Under the pieces are notes generated by a model that saw only the letters and a list, made by a program, of their open reading frames with translations, was not told the origin of the DNA and did no database searches. This document shows, piece after piece, positions 48,158 to 56,719 of a stretch of 60,301 nucleotides of DNA. The stretch is taken from contig VBAH01000057.1 of assembly GCA_005884685.1 (NCBI GenBank), positions 1 through 60,301 of the forward strand, read 5' to 3'. Numbering within the stretch: position 1 is the stretch's first letter; the number at the start of each line of letters is the position of its first letter. Position numbers and translations under genes: made by a program. The stretch comes from Alphaproteobacteria bacterium (GTDB lineage Bacteria > Pseudomonadota > Alphaproteobacteria > Rhizobiales > Xanthobacteraceae).

Positions 48158-49894
48158 TTGACCCGCCTGTTATCGACGCTCGCCACCATCTGGCGGCTCG
48201 CCATCCCTTATTTCCGCTCCGAGGATCGCTGGGCCGGCTGCGCGCTGCTTGCCGCCGTGCTGGCAATCGAGCTCGCGGTGGTCGGCGTCACGGTGCTGAT
48301 CAATCAATGGAACGCGCGCTTCTACAACGCGCTGCAGGACCGCAACTGGGACACCTTCGTCCGCGAGTTGACCGTCTTCTGCGTGCTGGCCGGTGCATAC
48401 GTGGTGCTGCGGGTCTACCAGCTCTATCTCAATCAATGGCTCCAGATCCGCTGGCGGCGCTGGATGACGGCGGACTACGTCGGGCACTGGCTCGACGGGC
48501 CGAACCACTACCGCATGCAGATGCTGGGCGATGCCGCCGACAACCCGGACCAGCGTATCGCCGAGGACATCAAGCAGTTCATCGAGCTCGGCCTGTTCGT
48601 CGGCGTCGGCCTGCTCGGCGCGATCGTGTCGCTGGGCTCGTTCGTGGTCATCCTGTGGGGGCTCTCCGCCGCCGCGCCGCTGACGATCTTCGGCGAGGCC
48701 TGGAATATTCCCGGCTACCTGGTATGGGCGGCACTGGCTTACGCGGTGGTCGGCACGTTGCTGACCCACCTGATCGGCCGCCCGTTGATCGGGCTGAATT
48801 TCATGCAGCAGCGTTACGAGGCGGACTTTCGCTTCAACCTGGTGCGCGTGCGCGAGAACTCCGAGCAGATCGCGCTGCTGCGCGGCGAGCCCGCCGAGCG
48901 CGGGCGGCTGATGGACCGCTTTCTCAATGTCGTGAACAACTGGCTCGCCATCATGACGCGCCAGAAGCGGCTGACGTTCCTCACCGCCGGCTACAATCAG
49001 GCATCCGTGGTGTTCCCCATCATCGTGGTCAGCCCGGCCTATTTCGCCGGTCATATCCAGCTCGGCGCGCTGACGCAGACCGCCGGCGCTTTCAACAGCG
49101 TGCAGACGGCGCTGTCGTTCTTCGTCGATACCTACGTGCGCATCGCCGAGTGGCGCGCCGTGATCGAGCGGCTCGCGGGCTTCCAGGCCTCCATCGCCAG
49201 CGCGCATGAGTTGACCTCGCGCAAGCCGAGTATCGAGGTCATGCCCGTGCCGGCGAAAGACGTGCGCCTCGACGGTGTCGAGGTTGCGCTGCCCTCCGGA
49301 AAGCCGCTGGTCGCCGCCGACGGCATCGCGATCGCGCCGCGCGATGAGGTCCTGGTGACGGGTCCGTCGGGTGCCGGCAAGTCGACGCTGTTGCGCGCGA
49401 TCGCCGGCATCTGGCCGTTCGGCAAGGGCACCATTTCAGTACCCGACGCCGCCAAGACCATGACGTTGCCGCAGCGGCCCTACCTGCCGATCGGCTCGCT
49501 CGAAGCCGCGATCAGCTACCCGTCCGACCCCGGGGCCTTCGATGCGGCGCGCATCCGCGAACTGCTGGTTGCGGTCGGGCTGCCCGCGATGGCGGAGCGG
49601 CTGGAGGAGCGCGCGCATTGGAACCGCATGCTCTCGCTCGGCGAGCAGCAGCGCCTCGGAATCGCACGCGCGATCCTGCACGCGCCGGATTTCCTGTTCC
49701 TCGACGAGGCGACGGCCTCGCTCGACGAGCCGGCGGAAGCGGCGCTGTACAAGCTGCTGAAGGAACGGTTGCCGAACGCCACGATCGTTTCGATCGGACA
49801 TCGTTCCACGCTGGTGGCCTTCCACAAGCGCGGACTGAGGCTGGAGCGCGACGGCGAGCGCTTCAGGCTGAAGCAGGCGGCGCTCGGCGCGTAG
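48158..49894 (+). CDS. ABC transporter, fused permease/ATPase (SbmA/YddA-like)
   Basis: The 578-residue half-transporter has an N-terminal SbmA/BacA-type membrane domain with NQWNARFYNALQDRNWDTFV and EADFRFNLVRVRENSEQIALLRGE. A C-terminal ATPase has Walker A GPSGAGKST (Lys408), signature LSLGEQQRLG and Walker B FLFLDEATASLD. Family members import peptides or, in YddA/Rv1819c forms with ATPase, varied hydrophilic solutes. The start is a TTG at 48158 after AGGAGA; longer frames lack a ribosome site. The TAG stop lies in a GTAGCCC repeat. Confidence 0.9.
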   Translation: MTRLLSTLATIWRLAIPYFRSEDRWAGCALLAAVLAIELAVVGVTVLINQWNARFYNALQDRNWDTFVRELTVFCVLAGAYVVLRVYQLYLNQWLQIRWRRWMTADYVGHWLDGPNHYRMQMLGDAADNPDQRIAEDIKQFIELGLFVGVGLLGAIVSLGSFVVILWGLSAAAPLTIFGEAWNIPGYLVWAALAYAVVGTLLTHLIGRPLIGLNFMQQRYEADFRFNLVRVRENSEQIALLRGEPAERGRLMDRFLNVVNNWLAIMTRQKRLTFLTAGYNQASVVFPIIVVSPAYFAGHIQLGALTQTAGAFNSVQTALSFFVDTYVRIAEWRAVIERLAGFQASIASAHELTSRKPSIEVMPVPAKDVRLDGVEVALPSGKPLVAADGIAIAPRDEVLVTGPSGAGKSTLLRAIAGIWPFGKGTISVPDAAKTMTLPQRPYLPIGSLEAAISYPSDPGAFDAARIRELLVAVGLPAMAERLEERAHWNRMLSLGEQQRLGIARAILHAPDFLFLDEATASLDEPAEAALYKLLKERLPNATIVSIGHRSTLVAFHKRGLRLERDGERFRLKQAALGA

Positions 49895-50001
49895 CCCGCA
49901 TGAAGTTCGTAGCCCGGATGAAGCGAAGCGCAATCCGGGACCCGCATTGCGCCATAGCGCGTCGAAGACGCGCGTAAACGCGCTTTCGTCATGCGGGCGA
50001 C
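49891..50001. repeat. GTAGCCCGCATG/GTAGCCCGGATG tandem palindromic repeat, copy 5
   Basis: Two left arms in tandem (GTAGCCCGCATGAAGTTC and GTAGCCCGGATGAAGCGAAG) precede the interior CCGCATTGCGCCATAGCGCG block and a right arm TCATGCGGGCGAC. The first GTAG supplies the stop of the ABC transporter gene. The interior is shared with 32789-32885. Confidence 0.84.
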
Positions 50002-50003
50002 GT

Positions 50004-50690
50004 TCAATCCGCGAACACCGCGACCGCCCGGATCGGCGAGCCGGTTCCGCCGCGCCATTTCAGCGGCAGCCCGATGAACTGGAATTCGCCCTGCCCCAGC
50101 AGCGTTTCGAGATTGCACAGGCTCTCGATGTGCGTGATGTCGAGTTCGAGGCAGGCCTTGTGCACCAGCGCGTTGACGACGCCCTCCGGGCCCGGCCGCA
50201 TCGAGTCGATGCCGAAGTGCACGATGCCCTGCTGCGCCAGCCATTCGGTGGCAGCAACGTTGACGCCCGGATTGTCGTTCGTGTAGGCGGCGCTCGGAAA
50301 CGTGCGCGCATGATGGCCGGTGCAGAGCAGCACCGTGCCGTGCTTCGGAATGGGCAAGCCGGTTTTTTTCACGGCCGCCTCCAGATCCGCCGGCGTGATT
50401 TCGGCGCGCGGTGCGACGTGGCGCAGATCGATGCAGATGCCCGGCACGATGCAGTTCTCGAGCGGGTACTCGTCGATCGGCATGCCCGACTTGCCGAAAT
50501 GGCGCGGCGCGTCGATATGCGTGCCGCCGTGGTCCGGCATCGAGAAATACATCACGCTGTTGCCGTGCACGTTGCCGGACTCGGCGAACGCTTCCTCGTG
50601 GGTCTTCCATACGCCGTGAATGATCGGCGGCTGGCCCGGGTAGCTCGGCGTGCGGTGGTAGAGGTCGCGGGAGAGATCGATGATGCGCAT
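50004..50690 (-). CDS. cyclase family protein (kynurenine formamidase-like metal hydrolase)
   Basis: The 228-residue protein has the cyclase-family metal motif DHGGTHIDAPRHFGK and a later GTVLLCTGHHA with ATEWLAQQGIVHFGIDSM. The group includes bacterial kynurenine formamidase KynB and related amidohydrolases that use a binuclear metal. No kyn genes are adjacent, so the substrate is open. It is divergent from the ModA-like gene. Confidence 0.88.
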   Translation of the reverse strand: MRIIDLSRDLYHRTPSYPGQPPIIHGVWKTHEEAFAESGNVHGNSVMYFSMPDHGGTHIDAPRHFGKSGMPIDEYPLENCIVPGICIDLRHVAPRAEITPADLEAAVKKTGLPIPKHGTVLLCTGHHARTFPSAAYTNDNPGVNVAATEWLAQQGIVHFGIDSMRPGPEGVVNALVHKACLELDITHIESLCNLETLLGQGEFQFIGLPLKWRGGTGSPIRAVAVFAD

Positions 50691-50767
50691 GAATTGCCCT
50701 TTGCTCCGCCGGTTTGAGACACTAGCGTTGCATGACCGGTCGCGGCAACGCGGGTAACGAGGGGGCG

Positions 50768-51472
50768 ATGGCAGACATTCACGTGATGACCGGGGGCGCG
50801 CCGAAGGAAGTCTTGAGCGTGCTGACGCCGCTATTCGAGCAACAGACCGGCCACACCGTGCATTTCAGCTACATCGTGATCACCGCGATGCAGCAGAAGC
50901 TGGCCGCCGGCGAGCAGCCCGACATGGTGCTGATGCCGGTGCCGGCGATCGACGCGCGCGTGAAGGATGGGATCCTGCGCGGCGATGCGCGCGCGGCACT
51001 CGGTACGGTGCGCGTCGCGCTGATCGTGCGCGCGGGCGCGGCGGCGCCGGATATTTCGACAATGGATGATTTCAGGCAAGCGGTGCTGGCTGCGAAATCG
51101 GTCGTTCATCCCGATCCGGCGGCAACGCCGAGCGGCGCGCATCTCGGCAAGATGTGGGAGAGCCTCGGCATGGCCGACGCCATCAAGCCCAAGCTCACAT
51201 TCCGCAACGCGCTCGACGGCGGCGCCGAATTCGTCCGCAGCGGCGCGGCCGAGATCGGGCTTTATCCGCTGAGCGAGGTGATCCACGAGCAGGGCGTGAC
51301 GGTGGTCGGCCTGATCCCGCCGGAGGTGCAGTTGAACACCGTCTACGGCGCGGCCGTGCTTACGGCGAATGCCGCGCCCGAGCCGGCCATCGCCTTCGTG
51401 CAATTCCTCGCCGATCCGGCCAACGCGGCGCACTGGCGCGACGGCGGCTTCGAGCCGGCGGCCAGCCGATAA
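50768..51472 (+). CDS. ModA-like solute-binding protein without a signal peptide
   Basis: The 234-residue protein has a type II periplasmic-binding fold resembling ModA (IHVMTGGAPKEVLSVLTPLFEQQTG; QPDMVLMPVPAID; GAAEIGLYPLSEVIHEQGVTVVGLIP). The sequence starts directly with the first strand, and no export signal is visible. An upstream in-frame ATG at 50732 adds only a hydrophilic 12-residue extension. GAGGGGG supports the start at 50768. It is either cytosolic or exported by an unrecognised route; ligand unknown. Confidence 0.82.
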   Translation: MADIHVMTGGAPKEVLSVLTPLFEQQTGHTVHFSYIVITAMQQKLAAGEQPDMVLMPVPAIDARVKDGILRGDARAALGTVRVALIVRAGAAAPDISTMDDFRQAVLAAKSVVHPDPAATPSGAHLGKMWESLGMADAIKPKLTFRNALDGGAEFVRSGAAEIGLYPLSEVIHEQGVTVVGLIPPEVQLNTVYGAAVLTANAAPEPAIAFVQFLADPANAAHWRDGGFEPAASR

Positions 51473-51475
51473 CTC

Positions 51476-52588
51476 CTATTTCAGGAGTTGCTCGTTCCAG
51501 GCGGTGCCGGAAACCTGCTGACCCTGGAACATTCCTGACGCGGCCGCCACGCCTTCGTAAACCCCGCCGCCCGTCGCGGAAAACGCCTGATCGTCCATCA
51601 GGCTCGTGACCGTCAGCGTCGCCTGGAACGGGAGAATTTCGACCAGATACTCCATGAAGTAGTTCTTCCAGGTTCTGCCGGTCGGGGTCATGAAGGCCTG
51701 CTGCGAGTCCGCGTCGAGATAGTACATCGCGCCGTCGGGGCTTTGCAGCGTCACATTGCTCGGCGTTCTCTCTCCGAGTTTCGGAGGACCGTTTTTGAGA
51801 TCGAAGCTTACGAAGTTCATGAGATGCCAGCCATTGTCGAGCTGCGCGTTCTGCAGGATCCACATGACCGGATCGCCCGCGCTGCCGAAGTTGCCATACT
51901 CGTGATCCATCCAGGTCATGCCGGTAACGGCAAACGACTCGGTGGCGATCTTGATCGTTCCCGACGCCTGCACCCGGGTGAGCGAGTAATAGTAATTGTT
52001 CTTCTCCAAGGGCGGACCGCTTTTGTCAGGATTGAGTTTGACGCCCGTTCCAAACACCATGAAGGGCGGGCCCTGCTGGGACAGCATCAGGTCGAAATCG
52101 ATTTCTGTGTTGGTAAGCTCATCCGCCATATGCGCCCGCACCTTCATGTTTTTTGTGGGATCGGCTTGCGGTGCATTCATCGCCACGTACGCCCCTTCGG
52201 CCGGTGTGCCCAGCTCGACATGCCAGGCCTTCGTTGGGTCTGACTGCGCCCACGTGTTGAAGTCGACATTCGGCGGAAGATACCCCGTGGTTTTTTGGTA
52301 ATGCTTCGCGTTCGCCACATCGCTCAACATGACTTGCGTGAACGCATACTTCACGCGGGGATTATAGTCGGGATAGCCCGCCGCGTTGATCTCGAATCCG
52401 AAAATGCGATCGCCGGCTTTTAAGGTGCCGATGTGCCACCACCATTCGGTAGGCGCGCCAACATGCCGGTACTGATCGGCAGGAAGATGGATCGTGTAGT
52501 CCGACGGCCGAACGGGGACGGGCGGACCCGACGCCGTGCTTGCCGCGCGCATTGCCATACGCGCGCCCCATAATGCTCGTCCGGTCAT
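51476..52588 (-). CDS. CrtC/AttH-like lipocalin-domain protein
   Basis: The 370-residue protein has CrtC/AttH markers. EWWWHIGTL lies near residue 48 and WMDHEYGNFGSAG near 235, separated by about 185 residues as in the tandem lipocalin-like fold. The N-terminus has a weak hydrophobic stretch and may be exported. Hydroxyneurosporene synthase CrtC hydrates carotenoids, but no carotenoid genes are nearby, so a hydrolase/hydratase on another lipid is as likely. Base composition is visibly less GC-rich than the flanks, consistent with acquired DNA. Confidence 0.82.
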   Translation of the reverse strand: MTGRALWGARMAMRAASTASGPPVPVRPSDYTIHLPADQYRHVGAPTEWWWHIGTLKAGDRIFGFEINAAGYPDYNPRVKYAFTQVMLSDVANAKHYQKTTGYLPPNVDFNTWAQSDPTKAWHVELGTPAEGAYVAMNAPQADPTKNMKVRAHMADELTNTEIDFDLMLSQQGPPFMVFGTGVKLNPDKSGPPLEKNNYYYSLTRVQASGTIKIATESFAVTGMTWMDHEYGNFGSAGDPVMWILQNAQLDNGWHLMNFVSFDLKNGPPKLGERTPSNVTLQSPDGAMYYLDADSQQAFMTPTGRTWKNYFMEYLVEILPFQATLTVTSLMDDQAFSATGGGVYEGVAAASGMFQGQQVSGTAWNEQLLK

Positions 52589-52769
52589 GACTGTCTCCGA
52601 AGGTGGGTTGAATGAAGCTCTGCGCGCGGCCCGATTTCCGGCGGGCTGGGTGCTATGGTAGTGAACAGTCTAAGATAGCATGCGTTTTGGCAAATGCATT
52701 TTTAGTTGAACAACAGATTTCATCCGTCGATTGGAACTACGTCGCCGTCGAAAATCGCGTGGAACTTGT

Positions 52770-52875
52770 TACGCCGCCGCGGCCTTCTTGCGGTTCGCCT
52801 CGATGCGCCGGTCGACCAGCGCGACCTGCGCGTCGAACGCCGGATGGGAGAGCCCCCTTCTGCCTGGCGATGAGC
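52770..52875 (-). pseudogene. duplicated 3' fragment of the ketopantoate-reductase-like gene
   Basis: The segment repeats the last 30 or so codons of the gene at 54542-55615 in the same orientation. Bases 52772-52837 are identical to 54544-54609 over 66 positions. Divergence and a one-base insertion (extra C on the plus strand near 52854) follow. It keeps a TAA stop at 52770-52772 but has no upstream coding part. The 52589-52949 gap holds this fragment and the higB promoter region. Confidence 0.88.
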
Positions 52876-52933
52876 CGGCGAATGCAAGATGGTCGTACTG
52901 CCCACCAACCGAGCTTCCATTTTTTGGAATTTC

Positions 52934-52942
52934 ATGCTATTC
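52934..52942 (+). promoter_or_regulatory. possible extended -10 promoter of the higBA operon
   Basis: TGC-TATTCT at 52934-52942 matches an extended -10 box, with the weak -35-like CTTCCA at 52914-52919 at 17-base spacing. The higB ATG follows at 52950, so the leader would be very short and no Shine-Dalgarno is seen. Confidence 0.4.
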
Positions 52943-52949
52943 TCTAGCG

Positions 52950-53261
52950 ATGATCGTCATCGGCACTGAGATTGTCGAGCGATATCTCGTGAGGCACGCC
53001 GGGCATAAGGGAACGAAGGCTGCACGCACGCAGTACGATGCTTGGCTTGCCATTTCGGAGCGTGCTCAATGGCGCAATCCCGAGCACGTGAAAGCTTCGT
53101 ATCCGAAGGCGAGCATACTCAAAGGCGGCCGGGTCGTGTTCAATATCAAGGGTAACGACTACCGATTGATCGCCGCCTTGCAGTATCGGGCGGGGGTGCT
53201 GGCGATCCGTTTCTTCGGGAGCCATGCCGAGTACGACGAAATCGACGCGGAGACCGTGTGA
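52950..53261 (+). CDS. higB: HigB-family type II toxin
   Basis: The 103-residue protein carries the HigB toxin core. WRNPEHVKASYPKAS is followed by GGRVVFNIKGNDYRLI and IRFFGSHAEYDEID, a RelE-like ribosome-dependent mRNA interferase fold. The conserved basic and His/Tyr residues of the active site are present. The stop overlaps the antitoxin start (TGATG). It lies in an island with duplicated flanks, where toxin-antitoxin pairs often stabilise acquired DNA. Confidence 0.92.
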   Translation: MIVIGTEIVERYLVRHAGHKGTKAARTQYDAWLAISERAQWRNPEHVKASYPKASILKGGRVVFNIKGNDYRLIAALQYRAGVLAIRFFGSHAEYDEIDAETV

Positions 53262-53662
53262 TGGACGCGACCCTGATCTTGATCGACAGCGATGCAGAAC
53301 TCGCCCGCGCTCGCGCGCTCCTCGAGCGGCTTTGGAATTCGGACGACCCGGCCGACGTCGCCCGGCTCGCCGCACAGGCGCGCCTGATCGCCGCCTATGA
53401 AGAGACAAAATGGCCGCGTCGGCCGCCGAGCACCGCCGAAATGATCCGCCACCTGATGGATCAGCACGGCCTCACGCGCGCCGACCTGGTGCCGCTGCTG
53501 GGCACCGCGAGCCGCGTCAGCGAGATTCTGCGCGGCAAGAAGGGCTTGAGCATGACGATGGTGCAGCGCCTGCGCGCGCGATTCCGCATGCCGGCCGAAT
53601 TGCTGCTTCCGCCGGTGCGGAAAGCGCCGGGGCGACGCGCGGCGAAACGGGTGGCGGCGTGA
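53261..53662 (+). CDS. higA: HigA-family antitoxin
   Basis: The 133-residue protein has an N-terminal helical part (PADVARLAAQARLIAAYEETKWPRRPPS) and a helix-turn-helix domain with IRHLMDQHGLTRADLVPLLGTASRVSEILRGKKGLS. The domain binds HigB and its own operator. The ATG at 53261 overlaps the higB stop; a GTG three bases earlier is also possible. The basic tail (APGRRAAKRVAA) is unusual in length but unremarkable. Confidence 0.9.
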   Translation: MDATLILIDSDAELARARALLERLWNSDDPADVARLAAQARLIAAYEETKWPRRPPSTAEMIRHLMDQHGLTRADLVPLLGTASRVSEILRGKKGLSMTMVQRLRARFRMPAELLLPPVRKAPGRRAAKRVAA

Positions 53663-53728
53663 CGGCGGATGCAGAGCGCATGGAGCGGCTTGTCCGCCGT
53701 CGCTGCAGAAGTAGGGCGTAGTTAGTTC

Positions 53729-53850
53729 GTAGGGCGCAATCGCTTTAATGCGCCGTCTTACCCGAAGTTGCATTGGACCTTTCGGCCAAAGCCAACCGGA
53801 ATTCGCGCTTGAATTGCAAGCAGCGCAACAAAGCGATTGCGCGCTACGCG
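53729..53850. repeat. GTAGGGCGCAAT palindromic repeat
   Basis: The outer arms GTAGGGCGCAATCGCTTT and AAAGCGATTGCGCGCTAC pair around about 85 bases. It lies between the convergent higA and unknown-protein genes. The terminal CTAC gives the TAG stop of the latter at 53844-53846. It is related to the element at 43573. Confidence 0.78.
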
Positions 53851-54512
53851 CTACGAGCTTTGGCGGCCAGCGCGGCGGCGCGCATGACCTCGGTTTGGGT
53901 GGTGAGGATCAAAAGGACGGCGATTGATCTTATCGGTCTGTCTAAGATGACGCTGAGGGGGCGGCCGATGAAAGGGACGTTTTCGATCAGGCTGATCAGG
54001 GCCGCGGCGAGCAAGTCGGCGGTAATGAGATGGCTGTTGCGAATGAAATGCCCTTCATTGATAAACAGGCGCATATCCCGCTCACCCTCTTGCCGACCCT
54101 TGCTGAGGATGACGCTGCTGAATTCTCCGTCGAGGTCTGGTTTTTGCGCGATAAGCGCTGCAGACTCGATGCTGCCACGGGCCATGCTGAAGCCCAGCCC
54201 GTTCTCATCGAAGGTTATAAAATAGGATGTCGAGCCCATCTCGATGATGGCCAGCGACGTTGTCAGCTTTTCGACATCGGTAATGGCTTCTTCAAGACCG
54301 GGAATTTTTTCTATAATGTTGAAAAGCTGCCGAACATCGGCCGCGGTGGCAGAACGCACGGTCATGTCAGACGCGAGCGCAGCCGCGGCTTCCTTTATCT
54401 GCGTTGCCTTCCCCGCCGCGTTAGCAGCCTGTGCGGTTGCCGACGCGGCAAGATCCGTTGCCGCATTCTTTGCCTGCCCTGCCGCATCGGCGAATTTGTC
54501 AAACAGACCCAT
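53844..54512 (-). CDS. unknown protein with Ala-rich coiled N-terminus
   Basis: The 222-residue protein begins MGLFDKFADAAGQAKNAATD and continues as an Ala-rich amphipathic helix (to about residue 50). A mixed alpha/beta domain follows with FNIIEKIPGLEEAITDVEKL, GSTSYFITFDENGLGF and RLFINEGHFIRNSHLITADL. The C-terminus is hydrophobic (IRSIAVLLILTTQTEVM) and could be membrane-associated. I recognise no family. Its composition is lower in GC than its neighbours. It starts 30 bases after the reductase-like gene on the same strand and shares the island with higBA. Confidence 0.72.
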   Translation of the reverse strand: MGLFDKFADAAGQAKNAATDLAASATAQAANAAGKATQIKEAAAALASDMTVRSATAADVRQLFNIIEKIPGLEEAITDVEKLTTSLAIIEMGSTSYFITFDENGLGFSMARGSIESAALIAQKPDLDGEFSSVILSKGRQEGERDMRLFINEGHFIRNSHLITADLLAAALISLIENVPFIGRPLSVILDRPIRSIAVLLILTTQTEVMRAAALAAKARSA

Positions 54513-54541
54513 CGATTGTGTCCTCTAATTAAGGGACTCAA

Positions 54542-55615
54542 TCACGCCGCCGCGGCCTTCTTGCGGTTCGCCTCGATGCGCCGGTCGACCAGCGCGACCT
54601 GCGCGTCGATCGCCGGGTGCGAGAGGCCCTTCTGTTTCGCGATCAGCTGCACCAGCTTGTCGGCGCGCTCGATGTTCGGGGCGCCGTTCTGCAGCGCGCG
54701 CGCCGCGGACGCGGGCCGTGTGAGCGACTGCGCGGCGGCGGCATACTTCTCGAACGGCACGAGGTCGCTCGGGGAAGCGCCGAGCTTGACGCACAGGTCG
54801 AATACGAAGTTGTACACCGAGCGCGAGGTTTCGATATCGGAGTGCACCGCTTCCTGCGCGGTGCGCATGCCGTCTTCGGTCACGCAGCGATAGTTGCCGG
54901 CGAGCAGCATCGCCCATTTGGCGAGCGGCACGAACAGCGAGTCGTGCACGCGCAGCTTCACCGGCAGCTCGATCTTTGTGCCGTCACCCGGATCGAAGCG
55001 GATCGCGTCGATTTCAGCCTCGAGCTGGCGGATGATCGTGTTGCCCTTCTCGTTATCGAACTTCGCGACCTTGAAGTTGGTCGGCAACGTCACCAGCAGT
55101 TCGTTCGCTTGCCCGTCCGGCGGGCGGATCGCCTGCGGATCGGGGCTGCACAGAGTCAGGTTCGCCGGGTCGAAATTATCCCACACGCTGGCGTCGGTGT
55201 AGGCGGGTTTCAGCGCCTCGTAATCGAGCCCGGGAATGCGCTTCACATAGGGAAGCGGCGGCATGTTCATGATCGACATCGTCGGCACGCGCGATTTCGC
55301 GACCGCATCGAGCAGTTCGCGCACCCCGGGCGAGCGGTATTGCGGTTCCTGCATCGCAAGGCCGATCAGGTCGAAGTCGCGCGGGCTCACCTCTTTCGGG
55401 CCGGAAGCCGCAACCTTGCCCGGCAGCTTGCGCGTGTCGAGCAGCACGGCCTCCTTGCGGCCGCGCACCGGCAGGCGCACGCGAAATCCTTCCGAGTTGA
55501 TCAGGTCCGCCTCCGCGGGCAGGCACACATGGTGCACATAGTGCCCGCCGAACAGGATTTTCGAGCCAAGCAACGAACCGTAGGCCGCGCCCAGAATGAG
55601 GATGTTGTACGGCAT
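54542..55615 (-). CDS. ketopantoate reductase (ApbA/PanE)-family protein
   Basis: The 357-residue protein starts with a Rossmann motif ILILGAAYGSLLGSKI and has the PanE-like layout of an NADP-binding domain and an all-helical C-terminal domain (VPLAKWAMLLAGNYRCVTEDGMRT; SVYNFVFDLCVKLGA). Genuine PanE reduces ketopantoate in pantothenate synthesis; this one is diverged and longer than typical PanE (about 300), so its substrate may differ. Its last 30 codons are duplicated at 52770-52875. Confidence 0.82.
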   Translation of the reverse strand: MPYNILILGAAYGSLLGSKILFGGHYVHHVCLPAEADLINSEGFRVRLPVRGRKEAVLLDTRKLPGKVAASGPKEVSPRDFDLIGLAMQEPQYRSPGVRELLDAVAKSRVPTMSIMNMPPLPYVKRIPGLDYEALKPAYTDASVWDNFDPANLTLCSPDPQAIRPPDGQANELLVTLPTNFKVAKFDNEKGNTIIRQLEAEIDAIRFDPGDGTKIELPVKLRVHDSLFVPLAKWAMLLAGNYRCVTEDGMRTAQEAVHSDIETSRSVYNFVFDLCVKLGASPSDLVPFEKYAAAAQSLTRPASAARALQNGAPNIERADKLVQLIAKQKGLSHPAIDAQVALVDRRIEANRKKAAAA

Positions 55616-55774
55616 GCAAGCTGCTCCGCTGATTGGCTAATTGGTTGTGACGGGGCCGGCGCAGCAGCCCCTCTCCGAGTGCGATGCTAGGGGGAGCGGC
55701 AGGCCGATGCAATCGCTCCCTCCCGATTTGGCTGATCGGGACGCTGCCGACGGGCTGCGCAAGTTTGCAAGCCG

Positions 55775-56719
55775 TCAGGCGGAGCTGTCCTCGAGCAACT
55801 CGTCGATCGATGCGCTCGCCCGGATGGTGCCGGCGGGCAGCCCGAAGCGCTCTTGCGCGAACGCGAATACATCGTGCCAGAGCTGCATCTCGCCGGGTGC
55901 ATCGAGGCCTGGCAAATGAAGGCAGGGCTTGCTGCCGCTCGCGGCCTGCGCGAGCGCGGCGTGAAAGAAATACAGACCGAAATCGAACAGCGCGCCGGAC
56001 ATCGCGGCGCCATCGATGGTCAGGTTTTCTTCCATGAGATGCCAGCCGCGCGGGCGCACGATCAGCGCGGCGGCGACCTTGGAGACCGATGACGGCTCGC
56101 CGCCGTCCCGTCTCGGGGAGCCGAATTTGCCGGACCTGCGGTCTTTCAACCTGATCTGCGCTTCGATCCGGCTCGACCAGCTCGGCAGGTTTGCGAAGTC
56201 CGCCACCGCGGTGTGAGCCTCCGAAGCAGGGCGGATCGCCGTCGTGTCGAGCGCCTCGCGTCCCGGCTCGGTCCGCGCGACGAGGATGCGCGCGCGCGAC
56301 GCTTCGAATTGGCGATGCAGCTCGGACAAAAATCGCAGCGCGGGCGCCGTCAGTATCTCGCCGTAGCGCCGGCCGAGCGGCGCCCGGATGGCAACGCCGG
56401 CGACACGGGGCGCGGATGCCGCGGACTTCGCGAGGCGGGGCCGCGCGGTGACGCGTCCGCGTGCCGGTCCGCGCTGGGCGACGGACTTTGGCCGGCGGCC
56501 GGACGCGCCGAGCAGCGCGAGCCTGCGCCGCGCGAGCCGTTTCAAGCCCTTGCCCGGCGCCGCGTTCGTCCTGGCACGCTTCGCGGGAGGACGCGCGGAC
56601 TTTGCGCCGCGCGTCTTCGTGGGTTTCGGTTTCTTCTTCGCCGCGGCCTTGCCGACCGCGAGCTTCCTCTTCGCGGCCTTCTTCGCTCTGGCCTTTTTCT
56701 TCTTAGGTCTTGTTGTCAT
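55775..56719 (-). CDS. truncated malate synthase-like domain with a histone-like basic tail
   Basis: The 314-residue protein opens with about 120 residues rich in Lys, Arg and Ala (MTTRPKKKKARAKKAAKRK). It then continues with malate synthase A-like sequence: GEILTAPALRFLSELHRQFEASR, LIVRPRGWHLMEENLTIDG and ALFDFGLYFFHAALA. It ends at QERFGLPAGTIRASASIDELLEDSSA, where malate synthase would continue for about 270 residues including the catalytic Asp. No matching C-terminal part lies downstream. It is thus a catalytically incomplete, basic-tailed remnant or repurposed protein. The start at 56717-56719 overlaps the upstream histone-like gene by 17 bases. Confidence 0.7.
   Translation of the reverse strand: MTTRPKKKKARAKKAAKRKLAVGKAAAKKKPKPTKTRGAKSARPPAKRARTNAAPGKGLKRLARRRLALLGASGRRPKSVAQRGPARGRVTARPRLAKSAASAPRVAGVAIRAPLGRRYGEILTAPALRFLSELHRQFEASRARILVARTEPGREALDTTAIRPASEAHTAVADFANLPSWSSRIEAQIRLKDRRSGKFGSPRRDGGEPSSVSKVAAALIVRPRGWHLMEENLTIDGAAMSGALFDFGLYFFHAALAQAASGSKPCLHLPGLDAPGEMQLWHDVFAFAQERFGLPAGTIRASASIDELLEDSSA

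Noticed and set aside
52589-52949. Small plus-strand frames across the 52.6-52.95 kb gap as genes
   Set aside because: They read through the reverse of the duplicated reductase fragment and have no ribosome site or recognisable product.
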